The notes under the pieces are model-generated. The model searched no databases. It was not told the DNA's origin and saw nothing but the letters and a program-made list of their open reading frames with translations. DNA of 64,000 bases from Zafaria ginkgonis (GTDB lineage Bacteria; Actinomycetota; Actinomycetes; Actinomycetales; Micrococcaceae): positions 178,440 through 242,439 of the forward strand of contig NZ_BAABEO010000020.1 in NCBI RefSeq assembly GCF_039540195.1. Direction: 5' to 3'. The translations under genes were made by a program, and so were the position numbers. Shown here one piece after another: positions 41,688 to 49,104 of this stretch; positions within the stretch are counted from its first letter, which is position 1; each line of letters starts with the position of its first letter.

Positions 41688-41702
41688 GTCTCAATTTGAG
41701 AC
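41688..41702. promoter_or_regulatory. Palindrome GTCTCA-ATT-TGAGAC, candidate activator site (CocE operon)
   Basis: A perfect six-base inverted repeat with a three-base centre, about 130 bases upstream of the CocE-type start, in the 341-base gap before the formaldehyde dehydrogenase gene. Arms and spacing equal those at 32003-32017. Apart from this site and the terminator at 41821 I see nothing else in the gap. Confidence 0.6.
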
Positions 41703-41820
41703 TCGATTCGGCGTCCGGTTGAAGGCGCGCGAAGGGACGGCAACGACGCCGGCGGCGCGGGGCCCCGGCGAGCGTCGCCCCTTTTCCTCAGTGGCCTGTT
41801 TTAATCAGCGACCATGGGTA

Positions 41821-41859
41821 CGGGTTCCGGCGAAGGCTGGAAGCCCCCGCCGGAACCCG
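41821..41859 (-). terminator. Terminator of the formaldehyde dehydrogenase gene
   Basis: CGGGTTCCGGCG pairs with CGCCGGAACCCG, enclosing an inner GGCT-GGA-AGCC stem, about 50 bases past the stop on the minus strand. Confidence 0.7.
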
Positions 41860-41907
41860 CCCCGCCGGCCGGAACATGCCCGGCCGAATCGCAATCGGCC
41901 GCGGGCG

Positions 41908-43110
41908 TCAGGCGGCCACGTAGCCGTTCGGGTCGAGCACGAACTTGGTCGCGGCGCCGGCGTCGAACTCGGCGTAGGCCTCCGGCGCCCGCTCCAGGCC
42001 GATCGCAGTGGCGTTGACCGCCTTGGCGATGTGGATCCGGTCGTGCAGGATCGCCATCATCAGCTGCCGGTTGTACTTCATCACCGGGCACTGGCCGGTG
42101 GCGAAGGACAGCGACTTGGCCCAGCCGGTCCCGAGGCTCAGGGAGAGGCTGCCGCGCTGCGCGGCAGCGTCCACCGCGCCGGGGTCCCCGGTGACGTAGA
42201 GCCCGGGAATGCCGATCCCGCCGCCGGCCACGGTCAGGTCCATCAGCGAGTTCAGCACCGTGGCAGGGGCCTCGGCCGCAGCGTGCCCGTGGCCGTGCCC
42301 GCGGGCCTCGAAGCCGACGGCGTCGATGCCGCAGTCGACCTCCGGGACCCCCAGGAGCTGTTCGATCTGGTCGGCGGGGTCCCCTTCGCCCACGTTGATG
42401 GCCTCGCACCCGAAGGAGCGGGCCTGGGCCAGGCGGTCCTCGTTCATGTCGCCGACGATGACGACGGCGGCGCCGAGCAGCTGTGCGCTGGCGGCGGCGG
42501 CCAGCCCGACGGGTCCGGCGCCGGCCACGTAGACCGTGGAGCCGACCCCGACCCCGGCGGTCACGGCGCCGTGGAAGCCGGTGGGCAGGATGTCGGAGAG
42601 CATGGTCAGGTCCATGATCTTCTCGAGCGCCTGGTCCCGGTCGGGGAACCTGAGCAGGTTCCAGTCCGCNNNNNNNNNNNNNNNNNNNNNNNNNNNNNNN
42701 NNNNNNNNNNNNNNNNNNNNNNNNNNNNNNNNNNNNNNNNNNNNNAGGCAGATTCCCGTCTTGCCTTCCTTGCACATGCGGCACCGGCCGCAGGAGATGT
42801 TGAAGGGGACCGAGACGATGTCTCCGACGCGGATGAATTCGACGTCGGGGCCCACCTCGATGACCTCGCCGGTGATCTCGTGTCCCAGCACCAGGCCCAG
42901 CGGGGCGGTGGTGCGGCCGCGGACCATGTGCTGGTCCGAGCCGCAGATGTTGGAGGCCACGGTGCGCAGGATGACGCCGTGCGGAACCTTCCGCCCCACA
43001 TTGGCCGGATTCACGCCGGGCCCGTCCTTCAGTTCGAAGGTGGGGTACTCGGTGTCGATGACCTCCACGCGCCCGGGGCCCTGGTAGGCGACGGCTCGAT
43101 TTGATGACAT
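41908..43110 (-). CDS. fdhA: Glutathione-independent formaldehyde dehydrogenase (FdhA-type MDR), interrupted by an assembly gap
   Basis: About 400 residues, with 26 unknown across the N run. It matches the Pseudomonas putida formaldehyde dehydrogenase type: NICGSDQHMVRG (catalytic Cys and the following Ser-Asp), GHEITGEV, structural Cys cluster ISCGRCRMCKEG, LSDILPTGFHGAV, AGAGPVGLAAAASAQLLGA and AVDAVGFEARGHGHG. Such enzymes hold NAD tightly and dismutate or oxidise formaldehyde and other aldehydes. ATG 43110 follows AGGAAG. It faces an IclR gene and, beyond it, a VAO-type oxidase. The coding frame stays consistent on both sides of the gap. Confidence 0.88.
   Translation of the reverse strand: MSSNRAVAYQGPGRVEVIDTEYPTFELKDGPGVNPANVGRKVPHGVILRTVASNICGSDQHMVRGRTTAPLGLVLGHEITGEVIEVGPDVEFIRVGDIVSVPFNISCGRCRMCKEGKTGICXXXXXXXXXXXXXXXXXXXXXXXXXXADWNLLRFPDRDQALEKIMDLTMLSDILPTGFHGAVTAGVGVGSTVYVAGAGPVGLAAAASAQLLGAAVVIVGDMNEDRLAQARSFGCEAINVGEGDPADQIEQLLGVPEVDCGIDAVGFEARGHGHGHAAAEAPATVLNSLMDLTVAGGGIGIPGLYVTGDPGAVDAAAQRGSLSLSLGTGWAKSLSFATGQCPVMKYNRQLMMAILHDRIHIAKAVNATAIGLERAPEAYAEFDAGAATKFVLDPNGYVAA
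42670..42745. other. Assembly gap (76 N)
   Basis: A run of 76 unknown bases inside the formaldehyde dehydrogenase gene, between the structural-zinc Cys cluster and ADWNLLRFPDRDQ. The frame is preserved, so the length is close to right or differs by a multiple of three. Confidence 0.98.
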
Positions 43111-43145
43111 GGGACTTCCTTCCGGCAATGACGACAGATTGTGGG

Positions 43146-43159
43146 GTGACTGGAGTCAC
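43146..43159. promoter_or_regulatory. Palindrome GTGACT-GG-AGTCAC, candidate IclR operator
   Basis: A perfect 14-base inverted repeat 36 bases upstream of the formaldehyde dehydrogenase start, in the divergent region shared with the IclR gene. A related but weaker GTGAC-ACA-GTCGT lies at 44143, upstream of the VAO-type gene. Confidence 0.5.
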
Positions 43160-43284
43160 ACAACCCGCCTAGACTACCTATCCCCATAGTTATTGTCAGC
43201 AACCACGAGTCTCAATCGTGCGACTCCCGTCCGGAAGGTCCTTGCGATCGCCCGGCATCCCGCCGTTCCCGACGAAGGAGCCAC

Positions 43285-44079
43285 ATGCCCCCGCCGCAGC
43301 CAATCCGCCCGGCCCCGCCCGCGGGCACCGGGTCCGTCACAATGCGTGCTCTGAGCCTGCTCGAGTGCTTCGGCCCGGGGCGCTCGCGGTTGAGCCTCTC
43401 GCAGCTGGCGCGGTCATCGGCGCTGCCGCTGTCCACCGCCCACCGCCTGGTGCAGGACCTCGCCGCGTGGGGCGCGCTCGAACGCGACGAGGATGGTCGG
43501 TACCGGATCGGGGCGCGCCTGCGCCAAGTGGCATCGATGGCCGACCACGACGTGCCCCTGTCCCGCCACGCGCTGCCACTGATGTCGGATCTCGCCCAAC
43601 GGACCGGACACACCGTTCTGCTGGCGGTTCTCCAGGGCACCGGGATCGTGTTTCTCGAACACGTCATTGGCTCCAAGGCGCCCTTCAGGCCGCGCCCCGA
43701 GCCGCATCTCATCCTCACCACCGCGGCCGGGCTGCTGCTCTCCGCGCATGCCGACGCCGCGACGCTGGGGCGCATCCTCGAGGAGCATCTTCCCCCGGCC
43801 GCACCGCCCGGCACCTCACTTCCCGATGCCGCGGCGCTCGGCCGCGAGCTGGCGCGCATTCGGCGCGATGGCCACAGCTCGACCTCGCGGTCCACCCATC
43901 CCTACTACACGGCGGTGGCGGCACCGATCCGCACCGCCCCCGGCGCCCCGGTGATCGCCGCGCTCTCGGAAGTCGGCGTGGCAGCCCACGCCGATCCCCG
44001 TGGACGTGACGCCCCCATGAGCCCTGCCGCCTGCCTGGCCGCCGCGGCCGGCATCACGGCCGCCCTCTCGGGATCCTGA
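43285..44079 (+). CDS. IclR-family transcriptional regulator
   Basis: A 264-residue IclR protein; ATG 43285 has GAAGGAG at good spacing. The helix-turn-helix (SLSQLARSSALPLSTAHRLV) is followed by an effector domain (GHTVLLAVLQGTGIVFLEHV, then LTTAAGLLLSAHA and a C-terminal AAPIRTAPGAPVIAALSEVG). It lies between the divergent formaldehyde dehydrogenase and the co-oriented VAO-type oxidase and probably controls both. Confidence 0.92.
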   Translation: MPPPQPIRPAPPAGTGSVTMRALSLLECFGPGRSRLSLSQLARSSALPLSTAHRLVQDLAAWGALERDEDGRYRIGARLRQVASMADHDVPLSRHALPLMSDLAQRTGHTVLLAVLQGTGIVFLEHVIGSKAPFRPRPEPHLILTTAAGLLLSAHADAATLGRILEEHLPPAAPPGTSLPDAAALGRELARIRRDGHSSTSRSTHPYYTAVAAPIRTAPGAPVIAALSEVGVAAHADPRGRDAPMSPAACLAAAAGITAALSGS

Positions 44080-44099
44080 ACCCCGCGCCGGGCCGGAAA

Positions 44100-44120
44100 G
44101 GCTTCCGGCATCCGGAAGCC
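44100..44120 (+). terminator. Hairpin after iclR
   Basis: GGCTTCCGG-CAT-CCGGAAGCC, a nine-base perfect stem 21 bases after the IclR stop, suggesting the downstream oxidase has its own promoter. Confidence 0.65.
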
Positions 44121-44217
44121 GCGCCCCGCGGCGGCGGCCACGGTGACACAGTCGTGCCACCTCCGTGGCCACGGATCCGCCGGAGACCGAGCACACCACC
44201 GCCGAAAGGGTTCCACC

Positions 44218-45822
44218 ATGACCGCCACCCCCACCCAGCAATACGACGACCGCATGCCGAGCCTCGGCGCCGAGGTCATCGAGGGCCTCGTCAACATCGT
44301 CGGCAGGGACGCGGTCATCGTCGACCGGCCGCTCCTCGAAGACCCCGAGCACCCCCTCAAGGATCCCTACTGGATCCCCGACAACCACCGCTATTCGCCC
44401 GCGGCCGCGGTGCTGCCCTCCAGCGTCGAGGAGGTGCAGGGCATCGTGGCGCTGGCCCACGAGCACCGGATCCCGATCTGGACGCATTCGCAGGGACGCA
44501 ACAACGGCTATGGCGGCCCGTCGCCGCGGGTGAGGGGATCCCTGAACCTCAGCCTGCGGCGCATGAACCGCATCTTGGAGATCAACGAGGAACTGGCCTA
44601 CGCCGTCGTCGAGCCGGGCGTGCGCTGGTTCGACCTCTACGACGAGCTGCGGCGGCGCGGATCGCGGCTGATGGTCTCCATCCCCGACCTGGGCTGGGGC
44701 AGCGTTGTCGGCAACTCGCTCGACAACGGGGTGACGTACCTGCCCGTGGGACAGGACTTCGGCGCGCCCTGCGGCCTCGAAGTGGTGCTGCCCGACGGGC
44801 AGCTCCTGCGCACCGGCATGGGCGCGATGAGCGGCAACCCGTCCTTCCACATCTACAAGCGGGGCGTCGGCCCTGTCCTGGACCCGCTCTTCATGCAGTC
44901 GAACCTCGGCATCGTCACCCGGATGGGCATCTGGCTCACCCCGCAACCGGAGGTCTTTGCCCCGCTCACCCTGACCATCGCCCACGAAGCCGACCTGCCG
45001 GCGGCCATCGACACGATCCGCGAACTCAAGCTCAGGAACCAGCTGCGCGGCTCGCCCTGCCTCTACAACACGCTGATGGCGGCCACCATGACGGGAGCCA
45101 AGGACGCCATTGCCGCCGCGGCGCAGGGGATCATGCCGGACGAGGACATCGAGCGCATCGCCCGGCAAACGGGGTTGGGACGCTGGTATGTCCGGGCCGC
45201 CCTGTGGGGCAACCGGGAGGAAATTGAGGTCCAGCTGCGCAGCGTCCGTGCCGCCTGGGAAAGGATTCCCGGCGCAACCATCACGGTGTCCGGCCACTAC
45301 GCGCCGGACGAGTACGAATCCATCGAATCGATCTCCGACCGGATCCTGGCCGGCGTTCCCAACCTCGATGTCATCAAGCACAAGGACGAGGGCTTCGCCC
45401 ACATCGGGCTCTCGCCCCTGGTCCCCCTGCAGGGGCACCGGGTCCAGGAGGTGGTCGAACTCATCCGGACCATCACCCACGAGCAGATGGGACTCAACTT
45501 CAAGGCGGGAATCCTGGTGACCGGCGACCGGTCCTGTGCGGTGGTGGCCAGCATCAACTTCGACCGGCGCGATCCGGTCCAGGCCGCGCACGCCTACGAG
45601 GTCGGGCGCACGATGATCCGGGAGGTCGCGCGGCTGGGCTACACGGAGTACCGGACCCATCTGGACCTCATGGACGACGTCGCCGGCCTGCTCGACTTCA
45701 ACGACCACGCCTACCGGCGCTTCTGCGAACGCATCAAGGACGCCGTCGACCCCCGCGGCATCCTCTCGCCCGGGCGCTACGGGATCTGGCCCGGCGGCGC
45801 GGGACCCGCGGGAGGCGACTAG
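44218..45822 (+). CDS. Vanillyl-alcohol-oxidase-type flavoenzyme (4-alkylphenol/eugenol oxidase-like)
   Basis: A 534-residue FAD-linked oxidase of the VAO/PCMH family. NNGYGG (95-100) and PDLGWGSVVGN (156-166) form the FAD pyrophosphate site; Asp157 matches the active-site Asp of VAO. His395 in GFAHIGLSP aligns by eye with the His covalently bound to FAD in VAO and eugenol oxidase. The tail is LSPGRYGIWP. These enzymes oxidise para-alkyl phenols: vanillyl alcohol to vanillin, eugenol to coniferyl alcohol, 4-(methoxymethyl)phenol to the aldehyde. The last reaction and lignin side-chain chemistry release C1 units, which would explain the nearby formaldehyde dehydrogenase. The stop is shared with the opposing RidA gene. 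Confidence 0.9.
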   Translation: MTATPTQQYDDRMPSLGAEVIEGLVNIVGRDAVIVDRPLLEDPEHPLKDPYWIPDNHRYSPAAAVLPSSVEEVQGIVALAHEHRIPIWTHSQGRNNGYGGPSPRVRGSLNLSLRRMNRILEINEELAYAVVEPGVRWFDLYDELRRRGSRLMVSIPDLGWGSVVGNSLDNGVTYLPVGQDFGAPCGLEVVLPDGQLLRTGMGAMSGNPSFHIYKRGVGPVLDPLFMQSNLGIVTRMGIWLTPQPEVFAPLTLTIAHEADLPAAIDTIRELKLRNQLRGSPCLYNTLMAATMTGAKDAIAAAAQGIMPDEDIERIARQTGLGRWYVRAALWGNREEIEVQLRSVRAAWERIPGATITVSGHYAPDEYESIESISDRILAGVPNLDVIKHKDEGFAHIGLSPLVPLQGHRVQEVVELIRTITHEQMGLNFKAGILVTGDRSCAVVASINFDRRDPVQAAHAYEVGRTMIREVARLGYTEYRTHLDLMDDVAGLLDFNDHAYRRFCERIKDAVDPRGILSPGRYGIWPGGAGPAGGD

Positions 45823-46208
45823 GCGACGCGCAGCGCCGCCATCGCCGTGAGTTCGACCCGCATTCCCGCGATTCCCAACCGCTCGACTCCCAGGGCGCAG
45901 CGCACCGGGCGGGGCGCCGGGAAGTACTCGCGGTAGATCTCGTTGAACACTGCGCGGTCTGCCATCTCCGGGAAGTAGATGGTCAGGTGTCCCACCAGGG
46001 CCAGTCCGGACCCGGCCGCCTCCAGGGCGGTGCGCAGGTTGTCGAGGACCTGCCGCGACTGCTCTTCGATGCCCTCGGGCAGGGACCCCTCGGGGGTCAA
46101 CGGGATCTGGGTGGTCAGCACCATCGATCCGATGGTGGCGGTGTCCGAGTAGAGCGAGGTTTCCGGGTCGGTGCCCGGCTCCGGGATCAGTGTCAGCGGT
46201 GAACTCAC
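45819..46208 (-). CDS. RidA/YjgF-family enamine/imine deaminase
   Basis: A 129-residue RidA-family protein. The Arg that binds the carboxylate of the enamine is in RPVRCALGVERLG and the conserved Glu near the end in VELTAMAAL; LDNLRTALEAAG is the helix of the fold. RidA trimers hydrolyse reactive 2-aminoacrylate-type intermediates; catabolic relatives act on ring-opened amino muconates. GTG 46208 is the start. It follows the amino-acid-type ABC genes on the same strand after a large hairpin. Its TAG overlaps the opposite TAG of the VAO-type gene through a CTAG. Confidence 0.9.
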   Translation of the reverse strand: MSSPLTLIPEPGTDPETSLYSDTATIGSMVLTTQIPLTPEGSLPEGIEEQSRQVLDNLRTALEAAGSGLALVGHLTIYFPEMADRAVFNEIYREYFPAPRPVRCALGVERLGIAGMRVELTAMAALRVA

Positions 46209-46243
46209 GGTGGCGGTGTCCTATCTGGGGAAGGGGCGGGGAT

Positions 46244-46292
46244 CCCGTTGGCCGCATGCGGCGCGGGGGAGGCGGCGCATGCGGCCAACGGG
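46244..46292 (-). terminator. 17-bp stem hairpin between receptor and ridA genes
   Basis: CCCGTTGGCCGCATGCG (46244-46260) pairs perfectly with 46276-46292 around a 15-base loop. It probably terminates or attenuates the ABC transporter message before ridA. Confidence 0.7.
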
Positions 46293-46355
46293 TGGCCGGC
46301 GGGTGGCACGGAGGGGTCAAGGCCATGCCGCTCCCGCCCGGCGGTGGCGCAGACA

Positions 46356-46386
46356 CGTTGGCTGCGCAGATCCGTTGGCTGCGCAG
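46356..46386. repeat. Two-copy 14-base direct repeat
   Basis: CGTTGGCTGCGCAG occurs at 46356-46369 and again at 46373-46386 (17-base period), immediately after the ABC receptor stop on the minus strand. Possibly a slippage product; no function seen. Confidence 0.7.
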
Positions 46387-46395
46387 CTCGGCCGG

Positions 46396-47298
46396 CTACT
46401 TGGCGGTGTGGCTCGTCGATTCGGCGATCATCGCCGATTCGAGGCCCCACTGGGCGAAGATCTCCTTGTAGCGCGGGGTCTCGATGAGCTTGGCGAAGGC
46501 GGCCTGGAACGCCGGGGCCAGGTCGCTGCCCTGCGGCAGGGCGATGCCGCCCTCGACCTGGTGGAACACCTCGCCGGCGGTCTTCAGCTTGCCGTTGGAG
46601 AGCTGTGCCACGTAGCCGGCCACCTCGGCGCCCATCCCGGTGGTGTCGGCGCGGCCGCTGGTGACGGCGAGGGTGGCCTGGTCCTGGGACTTGTAGCCCT
46701 GGATGACCACCGGTTCGCGTCCCTCCTCGGCGCAGGTCTTGTTGGCGTTCTCGGCGTAGGTCATCTCGTAGGACCCGGAATGCAGCGCCACCGTGCGCCC
46801 GCACAGGTCATCGAACGCGTTGATCGGTCCCTTGGCGTCGTCCGGGCGGACCAGGTACTGCGATCCGCTCTGGAAGAAGGAGACCATGTCGACCTCCTTG
46901 ACGCGCTCGTCGGTGATCCAGAATCCGGCAAAGCTGGCATCGTAGCGTCCCGACTTCAGGGCCGGCACGATCGAGTCGAAGGCCACGACCGTGGGCTTGA
47001 CCTCCAGGCCCATCAGGTCGCCTGCGGCCTTCCACATTTCGGGTTCGATGCCCACCATCCGGTCGCCCTGCATGAAGTTCATCGGAGGGTAGGCGTTGTC
47101 CACGGCGATCTCGATACTGCCCGCGTCGCGGAACTCCTGCGGCACCAGGGCCTGGATCTGCGGGTCGGCGGCGGCCGCGGGAGCCGATGCGGTGGTGCCG
47201 GCGTCCGCGCCGCATGCGCTCAGCGAGAGCGCGGCAACCAGTCCGACGGCGGCCAGGGACAGTTTTTGGGCGCGCTGGGGGAAGGCGAGGTGTTTCAT
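46396..47298 (-). CDS. ABC transporter substrate-binding lipoprotein, polar amino acid type
   Basis: A 300-residue lipoprotein with signal peptide and lipobox LSAC (Cys29). The mature part is a type-II amino acid receptor (IEIAVDNAYPPMNFMQGDRMVGIEPEMW, in two blocks here, and FDDLCGRTVALHSGSYEMTYAE). The unusual MNF after PP, where classical receptors have PF-F, suggests a non-standard ligand. ATG 47298 follows GAAGGA. Works with the permease at 48166 and ATPase at 47399. Confidence 0.9.
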   Translation of the reverse strand: MKHLAFPQRAQKLSLAAVGLVAALSLSACGADAGTTASAPAAAADPQIQALVPQEFRDAGSIEIAVDNAYPPMNFMQGDRMVGIEPEMWKAAGDLMGLEVKPTVVAFDSIVPALKSGRYDASFAGFWITDERVKEVDMVSFFQSGSQYLVRPDDAKGPINAFDDLCGRTVALHSGSYEMTYAENANKTCAEEGREPVVIQGYKSQDQATLAVTSGRADTTGMGAEVAGYVAQLSNGKLKTAGEVFHQVEGGIALPQGSDLAPAFQAAFAKLIETPRYKEIFAQWGLESAMIAESTSHTAK

Positions 47299-47398
47299 GG
47301 GGTTCCTTCGGGAGGGCCGCGGCCTGGATCCGGCCACGGCGAACGGGGTGGAACTTGGGTGGAAAGATGGAACAAGCCGACGGGCGAGCCCGGCGAAA

Positions 47399-48163
47399 TC
47401 AGAGCACCTTGGAGAGGAACGCCTGGGTGCGTGGGTGTTGGGGGTTGGACAGGACCTCGCGCGGGTGGCCGGACTCGATGATCTGGCCGTCATCCATGAA
47501 GACCAGCGAGTTGCCGACTTCCCGGGCAAAGCCCATTTCGTGGGTGACCACCGCCATCGTTATGCCGCTGGCGGCCAGTTCCTTCATCACGTCCAGCACC
47601 TCGCCGACCAGTTCCGGGTCCAGGGCGCTGGTCGGCTCATCGAACAGCATCACCTTCGGTTTCATGGCCAGAGCCCTGGCGATCGCCACGCGCTGCTGCT
47701 GGCCTCCGGAGAGCTGGCTGGGATAGTTCCCATGCTTCTGGCCCAGGCCCACGCGTTCGAGCAGGGCCATGGCTTCCTCCCTCACCGCCGCCTTGTCGCG
47801 GCGCTGCACCTGCAGAGGTGCCTCCATGACGTTTTCCAGGGCCGTCATGTGGGCGAAGAGGTTGAAGCGCTGGAAGACCATTCCCACGTTTTCGCGCTGC
47901 TTGCCCACCTCCCTGTCCCTGATCTCGTAGATCCGCCCGTTCTTCTCGCGGTAGCCAACGAGTTGGCCATCGACGCGGATCTGTCCGGCGCCGATCTTCT
48001 CCAGGTGGTTGATGCAGCGCAGCATGGTCGATTTTCCGGAGCCGGAGGGCCCCACGATGCACATCACGTCGCCGGCCTGCACCTGCAAATTGATGTCCTT
48101 CAGGACGTGGAAGTCCCCGTAGTGCTTGTGGACGTTCTTCAGCTCGATGATGGGGGCGTTCAT
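47399..48163 (-). CDS. ABC transporter ATP-binding protein, polar amino acid type (GlnQ-like)
   Basis: A 254-residue ATPase. Walker A GPSGSGKST, Q-loop MVFQRFNLFAHMTALENV, signature LSGGQQQRVAIARAL, Walker B VMLFDEPTSALDPE and switch VVTHEMGFA are the textbook set for this group. A short insert (VGYREKNGRIYEIRD) follows the first lobe, typical of the HisP/GlnQ branch. ATG 48163 comes two bases after the permease stop. Confidence 0.95.
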   Translation of the reverse strand: MNAPIIELKNVHKHYGDFHVLKDINLQVQAGDVMCIVGPSGSGKSTMLRCINHLEKIGAGQIRVDGQLVGYREKNGRIYEIRDREVGKQRENVGMVFQRFNLFAHMTALENVMEAPLQVQRRDKAAVREEAMALLERVGLGQKHGNYPSQLSGGQQQRVAIARALAMKPKVMLFDEPTSALDPELVGEVLDVMKELAASGITMAVVTHEMGFAREVGNSLVFMDDGQIIESGHPREVLSNPQHPRTQAFLSKVL

Positions 48164-48165
48164 GG

Positions 48166-49104
48166 TCACTTCCCTCCCGTTTTCCCGGTGGTGCTGCGCG
48201 AGAGCAGCGTGCGGCGGGGCCCGGCCGCGGAGGACAGGTCGCTCTTGGCAAAGCGCTTCTCCAACTGGGCCTGCCCCATCGACATCAGCGACGTGATCAG
48301 CAGGTACCAGAGCGCTGCGGCGATCAGCAGCGGGATCGTCTGGAAGGTCTGCGCGGAGATCAGGTTGACCTGGTACATCAGGTCGGCCACGGCCACCACC
48401 GAGACGAGCGAGGTGCTCTTGAGCAGGGTGATCGTTTCGTTGCCCGTCGGCGGGATCATCACCCGGTACGCCTGGGGCAGCACCACCCGCCGCAGCGCCT
48501 TGCCGCGGCTCATGCCCAGGGCACTGGCCGCCTCCAGCTGGCCCTTGTCCACCGAGGCGATGCCGGACCGCACGATTTCGGCCATGTAGGCCGCCTCGTT
48601 GAGGATCAGCCCCAGCAGGCTCGCGGCGATCGGGGTGATCACGGCGTTCGCGTCGAGGCTGGCAAAGGTCGGGCCCCCGAAGGGCAAACCGATCTTGATC
48701 TGCGGGAAAAGCACCGCGAGGTTGTACCAGAAGACCAGCTGGACCAGCAGCGGGGTGCCGCGGAAGAACCAGACGAAGGCCCAGGAGAGCCAGGCGGCGA
48801 GCGGGTTGGAGGAAAGCCGCATCACTGCCAGCAGCACCCCGAGCAGGATGCCGGCCGCCATCGAAACGACGGTCAGCCACAGTGTCAGCCACAGCCCCTG
48901 CAGGATCGGCTTGGCGAAGAGGTAGGAGCCCACCACGCCCCACTCGAAATTGGGGTTGGTCACCAGGACCACAATGCCCTGGGCGACGGCGACGGCAAGG
49001 ATTGCGGCGAAGATCCAGCGCCCGGGGCGGCGCAGCGGGATGATCTTGTCCACGGGGGCCGCAGGCGCGGCCTCGGGGGAGGCCACCCGGGAGATGGTGT
49101 TCAT
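48166..49104 (-). CDS. ABC transporter permease, polar amino acid type
   Basis: A 312-residue permease of the His/Glu/Gln/Arg group, with an extra N-terminal membrane segment before the core (LWLTLWLTVVSMAAGILLGV, FFRGTPLLVQLVFWYN, and the coupling loop EAASALGMSRGKALRRVVLP). It starts in an ATGA overlap with the M19 dipeptidase gene. Its C-terminal tail is basic. Sole permease, so it probably acts as a homodimer. Confidence 0.93.
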   Translation of the reverse strand: MNTISRVASPEAAPAAPVDKIIPLRRPGRWIFAAILAVAVAQGIVVLVTNPNFEWGVVGSYLFAKPILQGLWLTLWLTVVSMAAGILLGVLLAVMRLSSNPLAAWLSWAFVWFFRGTPLLVQLVFWYNLAVLFPQIKIGLPFGGPTFASLDANAVITPIAASLLGLILNEAAYMAEIVRSGIASVDKGQLEAASALGMSRGKALRRVVLPQAYRVMIPPTGNETITLLKSTSLVSVVAVADLMYQVNLISAQTFQTIPLLIAAALWYLLITSLMSMGQAQLEKRFAKSDLSSAAGPRRTLLSRSTTGKTGGK

